From assembly GCA_018806915.1 (NCBI GenBank), contig JAGKQI010000046.1, positions 1,302,001 through 1,366,000 on the forward strand: DNA of 64,000 bases, in the 5' to 3' direction. The notes under the pieces are model-generated. The model ran no database searches, was not told the origin of the DNA, and was given only the letters and a program-made list of their open reading frames with translations. The translations under genes and the position numbers were made by a program. Below, piece after piece: positions 44,114 to 53,977 of this stretch (position 1 is its first letter; each line of letters opens with the position of its first letter). The DNA comes from Phytophthora colocasiae. Taxonomy: Eukaryota > Oomycota > Peronosporomycetes > Peronosporales > Peronosporaceae.

Positions 44114-45567
44114 TCAAGACAATGTGGGTTTTCGACGTGAAGACTGATCACTTAGGCTACATTGTGACCTTCAAAGCACGAGTCGTGGCTCGAGGTGATA
44201 AGCAGCGTTTCGGAATTGATTTCACAGACACATTCTCGCCGGTCGCACGCATGGCGACATTCAGAATGTTTGTTGCAGTGTGCATTCTTCTGAACCTGGT
44301 GATCTACCAAGGAGATATAAACACAGCCTACCTCAATGCTGCGCTAGGCATTAAGCAGTATCTGGAGGAGGTCGAAGGCTATCCGTGCGAGGATGGCGGG
44401 ATGATTTACATCATCAACAAGGCACTATACGGGCTACGGCAGTCCGGGAGAGAGTGGAATTCAGAAGTGAATAACTGGTTCGTGAACTACGGGTTCAAGC
44501 AGTGCAAGACTGAGCCTTGCTTGTACTTCTACGACAAAGACGGCGAGTTCGCCATTGTTCTTCTCTATGTCGACGACATCTTGTGTGCAACCAAGAACGA
44601 GGAGTTCAAGAAGAAGATGTTCGAGAAACTCGACATGGACTACGGCCTCAAGGACCAGGGCCTACTCAACACTTACTTGGGAGTTCAGGTGGAGCAGAAC
44701 GAAAAGTCTATTAAGATACACCAGACCAAGTACTGCGAGGAGGTCATTGAGCGGTTCAACTTTACTGACGCTCATCCCAGTAGAATACCAATGGAGACAA
44801 ACATGCGTTTGACGGTGAAAGACACCGACACAGATCAACGGAAGCAGGTGGCCGCAAATGGCAAGACGTTTCCATATCGTGAGCTGGTCGGATCTTTGAT
44901 GTACTTGACAACCTGCACGAGACCGGATATCGCGTTTGTGGTTGGTCAGCTCAGTCGCTACGTACAGAATCCTACACAGCAGCATATCGGTGCAGCCAAG
45001 AGAGTACTGCGGTACCTCATTGGGACCAAAACGCTAGGAATTGTGTACTCCAGGGAGAAGAGTGGAAAGCAGAACCCAGAGCTGGTTGTGGATGGATATT
45101 GTGACTCTGACTGGGGAAATGACCCAGATACACGCAAGAGCATCACGGGTTTTGTGCATTGCATGGCGGGCGGTGCCATTTCATGGGCATCTAGGCGTCA
45201 GAGCATTGTAGCTCAATCTACCGCAGAGGCGGAGTACGTTGCAGCATGTGAGGCATGCATGGACGGCCAAGGGCTTCGCAATGTATTGATTGAGGTGTTT
45301 CCGGAGTTGAAAACTAAGTTCCGCATGGGCATTGATAACCAAGCGGCATTCGTCATGGCGACGAACCCAACTTACAGTCGCAGAACGCGACACATCGAGT
45401 TACGTTGGCACTTCGTGAGAGACCAAGTGGCTAAGAGAACCATGGATTTGTGGAAGGTCAAGACCGAAGTTAATCCTTCCGATATCATGACGAAGCCCCT
45501 GGCCAGCGACAGACTCGAGACTTTATGTGCGATGGTCGGTTTGTCTAAGGAGCATCTTCCTCAGTAA
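44114..45567 (+). CDS. Copia pol, 3' segment (RT and RNase H)
   Basis: Continuation of the copia polyprotein after the gypsy element; the codon split across the target duplication is restored (HAIKTMWVFDVK). It contains the RT motifs YLNAALG and LYGLRQSGREWN, the catalytic LLYVDDIL (about residue 1352 of the joined protein), RPDIAFVVGQLSRY, and the RNase H motifs DGYCDSDWGND, STAEAEYVA and GIDNQAA. It ends KEHLPQ with TAA at 45565-45567, a few bases before the purine tract and 3' LTR. No internal stop or frameshift is visible, so only the nested insertion disables it. Confidence 0.93.
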
Positions 45568-45589
45568 CGATTTACTTCGGAGGAGGGCG

Positions 45590-45768
45590 TGTTGGAAACC
45601 GTACCGTCTTTTGAGACGATCTGAGAAGTCGAAGACGTCTTATGAAACTTAGCTAGCAGAGTGATGGTAGAAAGGCATCGATTCCGCACTCGGCGGACCT
45701 GCCTTCAGTCCGAAAGTTTCCTTTAACCAAACAAGTTGTGTGTGAGTGCATTTGATTCAACTCCGACA
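45590..45768 (+). repeat. Copia 3' LTR
   Basis: 179 bp, same ends as the 5' copy; followed by the TTCCC target duplication and the resumed Fanzor frame. Confidence 0.95.
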
Positions 45769-45773
45769 TTCCC

Positions 45774-46356
45774 ACAGACATTCAGCAAGCGTGTGTGCGC
45801 AATTGACCCTGGGGTGCGCAATTTCGTCACAATGTACGACCATTCGGGTCGTACATTGTCGGTGACAGATTCTCATCGATTCTTGCGGAAGCGTTTTGAA
45901 GCAATCGACAGTATGAAGTCAACTCTCACGCAGCTGGAGAATGTGGCTAAAGAACGCCTTGAACCTAAAGCTAATTCTGAGTCAAACTCTGGGACTGAAC
46001 CCGAAGTCCAGCGATCATCGTCTTCGATATCGGCTACGCCGGCAGATTCGTTACGGCTCCCGCAAAGTTACCCGCTGTGTTGCTGACATGCACCACAAGG
46101 TTTCGAGTTGGTTAGCTACGCACTACCGAGGTGTTCTTCTCCCGTCGTTCCAAACTTCAGAAATGGTGGCCCGGTATACACAGGAAGTAGCAACAGACGC
46201 TACACCTGACGTAGCCCCCGCCAACATTCAAAAGAGGAAGATCCGTAGTCCTACTGCTAGGGCTATGATGGCTCAAGCCCACTACCGCTTCAAAATGCTG
46301 TTAAAGTACAAAATGGAGCGTGCAGGTGGCCGGCTGTACGTATGCGAAGAAGAGTA
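45774..46356 (+). pseudogene. Fanzor segment 2 (RuvC-like core), frameshifted
   Basis: It resumes with QTFSKRVCAIDPGVRNF, carrying the first RuvC aspartate in the eukaryotic form IDPGVR. The frame shifts by one near 46010. In the second frame the bridge-helix-like LRYRLRRQIR, then VADMHHKVSSWLATHYRGV, VLLPSFQTSEMV and ARAMMAQAHYRFKMLL appear in the order expected for Fanzor. It then reads RLYVCEEEY, and the codon for Tyr is split by the TA-flanked element starting at 46357. A small intron at the frame change cannot be fully excluded, but I find no good splice pair. Confidence 0.82.
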
Positions 46357-46745
46357 CCGTATTTGAGATCTCATAGTTCAGAGAGATCTCATAGTTCGCA
46401 CCGTGTAATAGCCAATCAGCAACGTTGTTTAGTCCACATCAGCAATTGAGATCTCATAATTCGTAGCGTAAAAATAGGTCAAAACTCTCAAAAACAGGGC
46501 GCTCACTTCGAGAAAAGCACCATGGGGCCCCGGCCGGAAGAAAGGAAGGACGAGGACGACGGGCATCGGTAAAGCTCCTAAGCAATTTAAACGTGGTGCA
46601 GTATCGTACGAGCACAAACTACGAGTAATAGAGTTCCATGATGCTGTAGTGTTAGAGACGTGTCGGTACCTGTACGGCTCTCGTACATTTTACAACAATA
46701 CAACTTCAAAAACCTGGGGTCTGAACTATGAGATCTCAAATACGG
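46357..46745. mobile_element. 389-bp TA-flanked inverted-repeat element in the Fanzor zinc finger
   Basis: Perfect inverted ends of about 26 bases (CCGTATTTGAGATCTCATAG ... and its complement) flanked by TA at 46355-46356 and 46746-46747, the Tc1/mariner/pogo-type target. GAGATCTCATA(G/A)TTC occurs twice more inside the left half. The interior encodes KRGAVSYEHKLRVIEFHD, similar to the N-terminal helix-turn-helix of pogo-like transposases, so it is probably an internally deleted derivative. Cutting it out with one TA restores the Fanzor frame exactly (EEEY|TSKTC). Confidence 0.85.
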
Positions 46746-46747
46746 TA

Positions 46748-46898
46748 CACCTCCAAGACTTGTTCAGGATGTGGAACAGTCAAATAAAACCTGGGAGGCA
46801 GCGCGGTGTATCACTGCGCCAGGTGCCTTGCTGTCTTCGACAGAGACGTGAATGCAGCCAAGAACATCTTTCATAAGAACATGGGCCTGCTCATGTAG
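46748..46898 (+). pseudogene. Fanzor segment 3 (zinc finger and RuvC-III end)
   Basis: Starts TSKTCSGCGTVK, the first half of the TnpB/Fanzor zinc ribbon. A TAA follows at about 46787, where one sense codon would be expected. Reading on gives NLGGSAVYHCARC, the second Cys pair, and then DRDVNAAKNIFHKN with the last RuvC aspartate. The true stop is TAG at 46896-46898. All four zinc cysteines and the aspartate are still present, so decay is recent. Confidence 0.85.
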
Positions 46899-46910
46899 AG
46901 CTTCCCATGC

Positions 46911-46971
46911 GTTTACCGGCGAAGCCTTCGTCGGGGAGACCTGTCCACCATCTGGTGGACGTTACAGGCCC
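46911..46971 (+). ncRNA. Candidate Fanzor guide-RNA (omega-RNA-like) scaffold
   Basis: Thirteen bases after the Fanzor stop are two consecutive hairpins. The first is at 46916-46934 (CCGGCGA ... TCGTCGG, one G-U pair). The second is at 46943-46960 (GTCCACCA TC TGGTGGAC, eight perfect pairs), extended by flanking CCT/AGG. In TnpB and Fanzor systems the guide RNA scaffold lies at and just past the 3' end of the nuclease gene. Position and structure fit; transcription is unknown. Confidence 0.5.
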
Positions 46972-47392
46972 AAGAGTATCTGCTAGCCATACATGTAGCT
47001 ATAGCTATAGTTGTAAGACAGGTAGACTCCTAAGGCGACTTGATTGATCGGCACGGAATATACAAGATTCCAGTATGGTATACAAATCCCAAGCCAATCT
47101 CATTAAACGGGGATAGACTGTGAGCAGGTTCTTTCCAACAGCTCATGTATGGCTCTGAATCTTCGCGATCCCATGCGTTTCCAAAGACCTCTTTGGACCG
47201 GCTATTTTTCGTGGCATTGTTGTCGCCCCAATTGGTTCCAGGTTGCATCACTCACTTCCCATTTCCCCCTCGGATAAATCGCTGAAGCCTATTCATAGAT
47301 AGGAGACTATACCGGTAAAACGGACAAAGCCAATCAAGCAGCCTCTCCCCTTCGCACATAACGACGTAAAACTCCACTACCACATCGCACTA
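46972..47392. other. Region between Fanzor island and next gene
   Basis: It contains a short GTAGCTATAGCTATAG run and a 73-codon minus-strand frame at 47030-47251 of unknown origin. Upstream signals for the gene at 47393 should lie at the right end. No terminus of the element that carried Fanzor is obvious. Confidence 0.4.
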
Positions 47393-49111
47393 ATGGTCAA
47401 GTTCTTCACGCCCCTAGCGGTCTCTCTGGCCGCCTCTGCCGCTGCTGCCGCCGCTTATGCTGCTCACTTGCGCTTCCGCCTGCAGCCCACCAAGTCGCTC
47501 CCGACTTCCTCCTCTACATCTGCCACGATGGCTCCGCGCACGGCACACCAGCGCAACATCGATGAGATCAACCGTCTCGACGGCTATGACGTTGTCATTG
47601 TGTGCACGTCCACGCCACACCAGGCTCAGTACTGGCAGGATCGCCTCATGGCTACGCGCGGTTCTATCTCACCCAAAGACGCCAAGGTTATCGCTGTGTT
47701 CGAGGACTGGGATGGTGGTGCTGGCAACGGACTGGGAACGCTCTACGCTTACACGAAGGCTGTTGCGGCTGGCAAGGAGCTTTACGGCATTGACATCCCG
47801 GCGCTGCTCGCTTCCGGTAGCATCAGTGTCGCGTTGTACCACACTGCAGGCAAGGGAACGCGTCTTGCACCACTTCCTGGCAGTGAAAACAACAACAAGT
47901 CTGGTGTCAAGCTACCTGCCATGGTGGAGGTTGAGGACAAGTTTGTGCCAATGACGATCCTCGAGGCCGTGGTAAAGCAGACCGGCGTGTATGCTTCCAG
48001 TCGTCGTGGACGTCTGTCTGTTTTCTGGGGCGATCAGGTCTTCATCCCGTCTGCCGAAGTCAAGTACGAAGCCAAGCACCACATTGATATCCTGGCTGCA
48101 CTTGCTCCTATGCCCTCGGAGAAGGAATGGAAGGAGAAGGGTCTCGAGAAGTACGGTCTCATTGTCGTGAACCAGCAGGATAATGCTGCACAGGTCGACA
48201 AGGTCACCCACGAGACTGCTATCCGTCTACTATCCTCTTTCGGAGAAATGAAGTCGGTTGGTACCAGTCTTGGATCCTTCAGCGTTGACGCTGATATGTT
48301 GCGTGCTCTGTTGAGCGAGTTCTCCAAGGAGCTGGCTGCTAAGAGTGGCAAGCTCGACAGCGACCCGCACTTCTGGATGCCGCTGACACTTGAGCTCGAT
48401 GCGTACACGGAGGTGATGGCCCAGAAGGGTGTCGACAAGACCGAGTCTACCACACACTACCAGCGCATGCAGAAGATGATGACTAAGTTCGAGGAGACCC
48501 GAACGAAGGAACTTGGACTGTTTGGCTGCGTCGATGTTGGCAGCGACGTGTACTGGTGGGACTACGGCCAGCTGAAGCTGTACCTGAAGAACAACCGCCT
48601 GGTGACCAAGCCTGGTGTTGAAGCTGATTGCCTACGTTTGTTCCTGGGCATCAGCAACAGCATGGAGCACAGCCAAGTGGGTGTGGACGCCGTCATCAAG
48701 GAGGCTACTGTGCTGAACAGCGAGATCGAGCACGGTGACATCAAGAACAGCGTGCTGAGTGGCGTGTGCGCAAAGGAGGTGAACGCGAATGGATCAATTC
48801 TCATTAATGTGACGGCTCGCTCCATCACGGCCCCGAACTGCGTGGTGTACAATGTCACTTCGGACGAGGCGGATGGTTTGTGCCTGGAGGAGGGCAGCGT
48901 TGTTGTCGGTGTATTGCTGCCAGACGGCAAGAAGGTAGTGATGCGCTCGAGCATGGAAGTGTGCGGCGGCAAGGCATGGAAGACAGTGCTAGAAGAGAAC
49001 CAGCACTCTTTCGAGAAGATCTATGAACTGAACGCGGACGCGAATGTGTCCAAGCTGGAGCAGCTGATCCAGGCCGAGCACATGAAGATGCGAGAGGTGG
49101 TGATGGCGTAA
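47393..49111 (+). CDS. Sugar-phosphate nucleotidyltransferase-like protein with N-terminal anchor
   Basis: 572 aa, single exon. The N-terminus is a hydrophobic Ala-rich helix (FFTPLAVSLAASAAAAAAYA), suggesting a signal anchor or organelle targeting. A nucleotidyltransferase-type domain follows with DVVIVCTSTPHQAQYW, AGNGLGTLYAY and a pyrophosphorylase-like loop ALYHTAGKGTRLAPLPGSEN with the lysine in SGVKLP, then LSVFWGDQVFIPS in place of the usual GD strand. The C-terminal third has left-handed beta-helix-like repeats (SEIEHGDIKNSVLSGV). A sugar-1-phosphate pyrophosphorylase role (for example for fucose or a similar sugar) fits, but the substrate is not determined and the order of motifs is unusual. 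Codon bias suggests strong expression. Confidence 0.65.
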   Translation: MVKFFTPLAVSLAASAAAAAAYAAHLRFRLQPTKSLPTSSSTSATMAPRTAHQRNIDEINRLDGYDVVIVCTSTPHQAQYWQDRLMATRGSISPKDAKVIAVFEDWDGGAGNGLGTLYAYTKAVAAGKELYGIDIPALLASGSISVALYHTAGKGTRLAPLPGSENNNKSGVKLPAMVEVEDKFVPMTILEAVVKQTGVYASSRRGRLSVFWGDQVFIPSAEVKYEAKHHIDILAALAPMPSEKEWKEKGLEKYGLIVVNQQDNAAQVDKVTHETAIRLLSSFGEMKSVGTSLGSFSVDADMLRALLSEFSKELAAKSGKLDSDPHFWMPLTLELDAYTEVMAQKGVDKTESTTHYQRMQKMMTKFEETRTKELGLFGCVDVGSDVYWWDYGQLKLYLKNNRLVTKPGVEADCLRLFLGISNSMEHSQVGVDAVIKEATVLNSEIEHGDIKNSVLSGVCAKEVNANGSILINVTARSITAPNCVVYNVTSDEADGLCLEEGSVVVGVLLPDGKKVVMRSSMEVCGGKAWKTVLEENQHSFEKIYELNADANVSKLEQLIQAEHMKMREVVMA

Positions 49112-49492
49112 ATCACATCCAAAGCTAGTAATATTCGTAGATAACCCCCCACCGCTTGCCGGTAGAAACTCCTAAATGCATTCGATTTTTCCTAAACCGC
49201 TTTGACAATCTTCCTATTGCCAGCAGACTCTGCACGACTGCTGCTTGGTGGTAACCTATGCGTCGACGCAGGCGACGTAGCGGAGCTCGTTCCTGCAGGT
49301 TGATTGCAAATTGTGAGGTACTTGCCGTATCTTTTCTCTGCTGGTGAGAATTACAACCAAACGACAAGGTGGCCACGTCACTCTAGGGCGCTTTATTCGG
49401 AGCACTCATTTCGGTGTTTTGATTACGTACTTAGCTGAATGCATCAACCACACCACAATTGATCTTCTGATAATCACCACACGTTGACAACC
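49112..49492. other. Intergenic region with initiator-like site
   Basis: No gene seen. TCATTTCGGTGTTTT at 49406-49420 resembles an oomycete initiator for the gene at 49493. Confidence 0.45.
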
Positions 49493-49969
49493 ATGGCGGA
49501 TGTGAAGCTTCAGCTACTTGTGGCCGCTCTAGGCGCCGTAGCACTGCAGCAATTCGCATCTCGCCGTCGCAATCAGATCGCTGAATCAGAAAAGAAGCAG
49601 CAGCTGAAGAATCAGACTGTAAGGGCTGCAGCAGACGACGACAAGGCCTTTGCTGTGGAGATCGAGTACTGCACCGGATGTCGATGGATGTTGCGCGCTG
49701 CTTGGATGGCGCAGGAGCTGCTGACAACCTTCCAGCAGGACGAGAACAGTCATCTCCGCTCGGTAACTCTTACGCCGAACTCCAAACAGGGAGGAGTATT
49801 CAACGTGTACTTGCGTGAAGTTGGCCCCAATGCTGACCCTGACGCTGAGCCGGAAATGTTGTGGTCTCGCAAGATTGCACGTCGATTCCCGGAGTCAAAG
49901 GAGCTGAAGCAGCTTGTACGCGATATTGTGTGTCCTGAAAGGGGGCTGGGTCACTCGGACAAGAAGTAG
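49493..49969 (+). CDS. Rdx/SelW-like thioredoxin-fold protein
   Basis: 158 aa, ATG at 49493. One hydrophobic helix sits at the N-terminus (VKLQLLVAALGAVALQQF) followed by a charged linker. A Rdx (SelW/SelT/SelH family) domain begins at FAVEIEYCTGCRWMLRAAWMAQELL. It has the CxxC redox motif (CTGC) directly after the first strand, as in SelW, with Cys in place of selenocysteine. The strand LWSRKIARRFPESKELKQLV completes the fold. Such proteins are thiol redox factors. The helix suggests anchoring in a membrane with the domain exposed, which is unusual for SelW but seen in SelT-like proteins. Confidence 0.82.
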   Translation: MADVKLQLLVAALGAVALQQFASRRRNQIAESEKKQQLKNQTVRAAADDDKAFAVEIEYCTGCRWMLRAAWMAQELLTTFQQDENSHLRSVTLTPNSKQGGVFNVYLREVGPNADPDAEPEMLWSRKIARRFPESKELKQLVRDIVCPERGLGHSDKK

Positions 49970-50176
49970 AGAGAGATTTAGGAGGGATAGTGTCGTCCAG
50001 GTTTGTTATTGCCTGTAGTGTTAAAACTTCTGAAGTATCACTGAGGCGCGCGAAAGTTTGTCATTACAGTTGGGAGAGATGATCGGGTGGAAGCTCCTGG
50101 GAACACAGCACTGGGGCTGCATATACATACAGTTTCGTTAGTTTCGACTAACAAAAATTACCATTTGATTGTAAAC

Positions 50177-52451
50177 TCACCGTGCAAAGATTCCTCGCAT
50201 ACTCTTGCCGATAGACGCCACATTTGCCAGACTCTTTGGAATTCCGGAGAAAGAGGTACGTCGTCCATCAGGGTGGGTCACACACTTGACAGAAGATACT
50301 TGAAACTCTCGCCATGCCCAGGGATGAGCCTGTAGCATGTTCGTTGGTTTTAATGGAAACGATAAAGCACAGGAGGCACTACGTACTCGGATCTGCTGAC
50401 TTGTGAACCGCTGCCGTGGATTCTTATCAAGGATCTGGCACATATCATGTAAGCAAAGGTTTGTAGTTCAAAATGACGAAGACATACATGCTTCAATAGG
50501 TCGATCAGCTCTTCCTCAACTACTCGATCTCCGACCTGTGCTGGATACTCAATAGGATCGTTCTACGCGGAACAACACAATTTGTTCATCCACAAAGTAG
50601 TGCAGAAAACTTCACATCACTAATGGTGATACCTGAATTTTTCCGTAAAGCACCGTCATGGTCTCGGCGATAAACGGCGGGCGTCCATAGACAAACATGT
50701 ACAGGGTTACACCGCAAGCCCAGATATCTATTGGCTTCCCTTGAAAACTTTCTCCTGTTAGCATTTCCGGAGCTTGCAAGCAAAAATACCAATTAGAAAA
50801 GAAATCTCGAGTTGATTTCGAGTGGTAACCTTACCCATGAAAATGGCTGTTCCAGCGGTTTGCCGCATCGAGTCGTTGTCATTTTCCATTTCCTGAAATG
50901 TCAAACAGGTGAACCGGTTAGGATACGGATCATAACACTTTTTGAATGTCCGTACATGTGAAACCCCAAAGTCTGCAATCTTGAGGATTTTTTCATTCTC
51001 GTCAACTGTTTTTAGCAGCAAATTCCCAGGTTTGATGTCTCTGTGAATGATCTAAATCAACAATCCACTGTAAGATAAGTGATCTTGCATCATCGGGCAC
51101 TAAGCACCCGGCTCACCTTATTCTCGTGTAGAAAATCGATACCCTCAATCTAAAAGGTGCGTACGATGGGTAATTGTTCACTCAGAAGATAAACAAACAA
51201 ATGAATCGTACCAAGTGCGTAAAGTACGTTTTGGTAAGCTCGGTGTTTAACGGTGTGCATTTTCTGCAGGACAAGGAGATCAGTCAAATATTTTCAATAT
51301 CTCGGATAACCACGAGTCGTACATGTCGTCGTCTAATACGGGGCCACCATCCACCAATTCGCTTATCATATACAGTTCTTCGCTGTCTACAATACACAAA
51401 CGAACTCACGAGTTAAAAAGATATGAACAAAACTTAAACTGTAAAAATTATCTTACCATCCGTGTCGATAACTTCGCGCAGAATGACGATGTGTCGGTGT
51501 TTAAATCTCTTCCAAATCGTGAGCTCCTTCTTCACGGACTGTAGCGCATTCCCAAAGCGACCAACTCGAATGCGCTTTAGTGCTTTTTTATCCACACATT
51601 TTGCCGCAAAAACTTCCTTTGTGTCTGTGGTTTCCACTTTGAAGACAATACCATAGGCTCCCTTGCCTAGTTGCTCCAGAAACGTACTGTTAAAACACAA
51701 AGTCGGGTAAAAACTATTTGGACCGGAAAACGAAGACAACAATATATACGTACTACTGGTTGAGATGCCGCCGACCATCGGCATCGACCATTGTGACCAT
51801 ATTTTTGGTCTCTCTGAACGATTGCCCCCGTTTTCGTAAGGGTACAATAGGCTTCATCCCTGTCAATTGTCTATCAATGCTGCCGTGTTGTGTCAGTGAA
51901 GCTCGATGAGGGGTGATAAAAGGTTTCACAACCACAAGAGCTGGAGGATCTGGCGGTGGTTTAGTCTCCACCTTTGCTTCCGATGCTGTAGAATTTGAAT
52001 CATATTTGGCTGTCGAAGCACTGGGAGTTATGACGCCGATCACATTTTCAGGAGTAGCTGATACCGGAGGACTTGGATCGTATCCTATTATCGAAGCGCT
52101 GGCCACTACATGTACGTTGCTAACATTTTCAAGCTTGGGTGCTACTGGGGTATTTGAATCACATGCTGTTGTCAGAGTATTGGGAGCCACGGCGTCGATC
52201 ACATTTTCAAGAGTAGCTGCTGCTGGAGGATTTAGATCACATCTGGTAGCCGAAGTAGTGGAAGTCACAACGTCGATCGCATTTTCAAGAGTAGCTGCTA
52301 CTGGGCGCTTTACCGTAGCATCTTCAGACGATTCGGACACGTTTTTTGGTTCTGTGATTCGCGGTGTCGGGTCTGGAACTTCAGCATCCAGAGACAGCGT
52401 GACTTCATCCTTCACTGAAGATTCCACGTTAACACCCGGTGGCCCCTCCAT
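50177..52451 (-). CDS. CaMKK-like protein kinase, eleven exons
   Basis: Exons 52451-51754, 51686-51457, 51386-51323, 51263-51212, 51149-51117, 51051-50956, 50892-50835, 50772-50633, 50562-50488, 50434-50387 and 50329-50177, all in frame, 548 aa. The first 210 residues are disordered, with four degenerate repeats (AATLENVIDAV-like). The kinase domain has QYTFLEQLGKGAYGIVFKV, FAAKCVDKKA, SEELYMISELVDGGPVL, IIHRDIKPGN, DFGVSHEMEND across an intron, GTAIFMAPEML, IDIWACGVTLY and AHPWAW. SELVDGGPV and the DFGVS...GTxxFMAPE style are those of CaMKK/LKB1-type kinases that activate AMPK-like enzymes. The last codons before TGA overlap a donor-like GTGAGT, so a further exon is conceivable. Confidence 0.88.
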
Positions 52452-52626
52452 TGCAGAAGTTCGCAGCCGAAATGACTTGAACCAACCACAACACTTGAAT
52501 GTTTTGCTAAATGCAGCGACAGCGGTCAGTCAAAGATAGATGGTTGCATCACCCTAGAATATATATTTATGCTTCAAGACAGAACTTTCAGACACGCTTT
52601 TTGACAGACGACCTACCGATTTGATC

Positions 52627-53977
52627 CTAGTAGTAATCATAATACAGGTCTTGACAGTCGAGCAACGCCTTGACGTTATCTCGAACGTGTACCAGCCACG
52701 CGATCTGTTCGTCGAGGTGGACCAGCATTTCTTCCAATTGCGGGATCGGCACGGAGACGCGAGCGTACTCTACAATCTCCACCTTTTGACCGCGGAAGGC
52801 ACTGTAGGCGAGAAGAACAGTACAAATTCATAAGTTACCCGATCACGCGGATGTTGTTCGGTACTCAAAACACCGCATCACGCACCATACACAGCCGATA
52901 AACTCTTTCCTCGATGCGCAACCTTCGGGGATGTTCGTGATCGCCTTCTGCGTTGGTGTGAGACTGAACGCTTCCACCAGCTAACGCAAAACAAAAGAAA
53001 TTTCAGTAAGATTGACCGAAGATCACACTATTCCAGCTGCAGTAGCGTACCAGTTCTCCGCGGTGAATGGAGAAGTCCACAATGACTTCTGACGGAAGAG
53101 CAGGTTTGAAACTCTACAGACAACACAAAAGCGTCAGTAATCACCCTATATCTCTCCGTTCTACATAAAAGATAGCATACATGGTCAACATGGGAGCAGT
53201 ACGGGAATCGACGGCGACTGGGCAGCCGCAGGACGTTGGCGGCGTTGCGGAGTTCCTGGCAAATCCGCCCAAGACTCTGGAACGTGCGTTGTACTATTTC
53301 CACGTACAGTTCCACGTCGTCATTGCTGGGCTGATCGTTCAGAAGGTCGTTGCGCTGCACGTGCATGAACTCCTTGAGAGCGGCGAGTCTGCCCACTTGA
53401 CTCTGCATGATGCCGTGGAACTCGAGGATCTGGTTCAGTACACAGTACTGCTGAAGGCTGTAGGAATCAGAAGACAACGTCAGAACCAGCAACAGCATGG
53501 GGGTCTTGTACAGCTAGCTACTCATACGTGCTGGTAATCGGCGCATTGCGCTGAGCCTTGGTCAGCTTGAGCTCCACCTTGGTGAACACCACAAGGTGAC
53601 CCTGTCATTAGGTGCCACGTGTGTAACACAACACATGCCGTAATAGTCAGCTTCTAATTTAAATCAGTGCATTTCTGCTCAACACTTACTTCGACGCGAA
53701 TGTCGGCCTTGATTGTAGGCGACGCAGCGCCACGATCTGAACGGATCCGCCCCCAGATGAAGTCGATGCGCTCTAGCTCTTGCGCTGCGTAGTCAGTGGA
53801 CGAGTTCACTTCCTTCAGTAGGTAGAACCGCGTCTCCCGCTTCTACTTAAGACATCAAGTGTCAGCAGTGTACTATAATAAGTTAAACAAAGCCCTACCC
53901 ACCCATGCGCTGAGCTCTTCATTTGCTTCTTGTTCGCGGAGCTCCTTAGGCGGTGCTTGGGTCAGACTGCTGGACAT
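52627..53977 (-). CDS. ROGDI: Rogdi / RAV2-like subunit of the V-ATPase assembly RAVE complex
   Basis: Seven exons: 53977-53903, 53842-53690, 53601-53528, 53457-53181, 53113-53051, 52980-52886 and 52801-52627, all in frame, 303 aa, close to the usual length of Rogdi (about 290). Landmarks are ELSAWKRETRFYLLKEV at the N-terminus, a helical centre with QYCVLNQILEFHGIMQSQ, the family segment SFKPALPSEVIVDFSIHRGEL, and C-terminal AFRGQKVEIVEYARVSVPIP ending in a helical pair. Rogdi/Rav2 works with DMXL/Rav1 to reassemble V-ATPase V1 on V0 and thereby controls vacuole or vesicle acidification. The donor of exon 6 (TG|GTGCGT) was chosen to keep the frame. Confidence 0.75.

Larger units (their letters stand above)
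32673..45768 (+). mobile_element. Ty1/copia LTR retrotransposon inserted in the Fanzor gene
   Basis: Bounded by two 179-bp LTRs (32673-32851 and 45590-45768; TG...CA ends; one difference noticed, at the GAAGTTGAAG/GAAGTCGAAG site). The 5-bp target duplication is TTCCC at 32668-32672 and 45769-45773. Without the nested gypsy element it is about 5.5 kb with one long gag-pol frame (1,685 codons) that stays open across the gypsy insertion point. A purine tract (GGAGGAGGG) precedes the 3' LTR. Near-identical LTRs and the open frame indicate a recent insertion. Confidence 0.95.

Noticed and set aside
47030..47251. 73-codon minus-strand frame beside the Fanzor island
   Set aside because: No recognisable domain and no matching partner fragment; may be a decayed piece of unknown origin.
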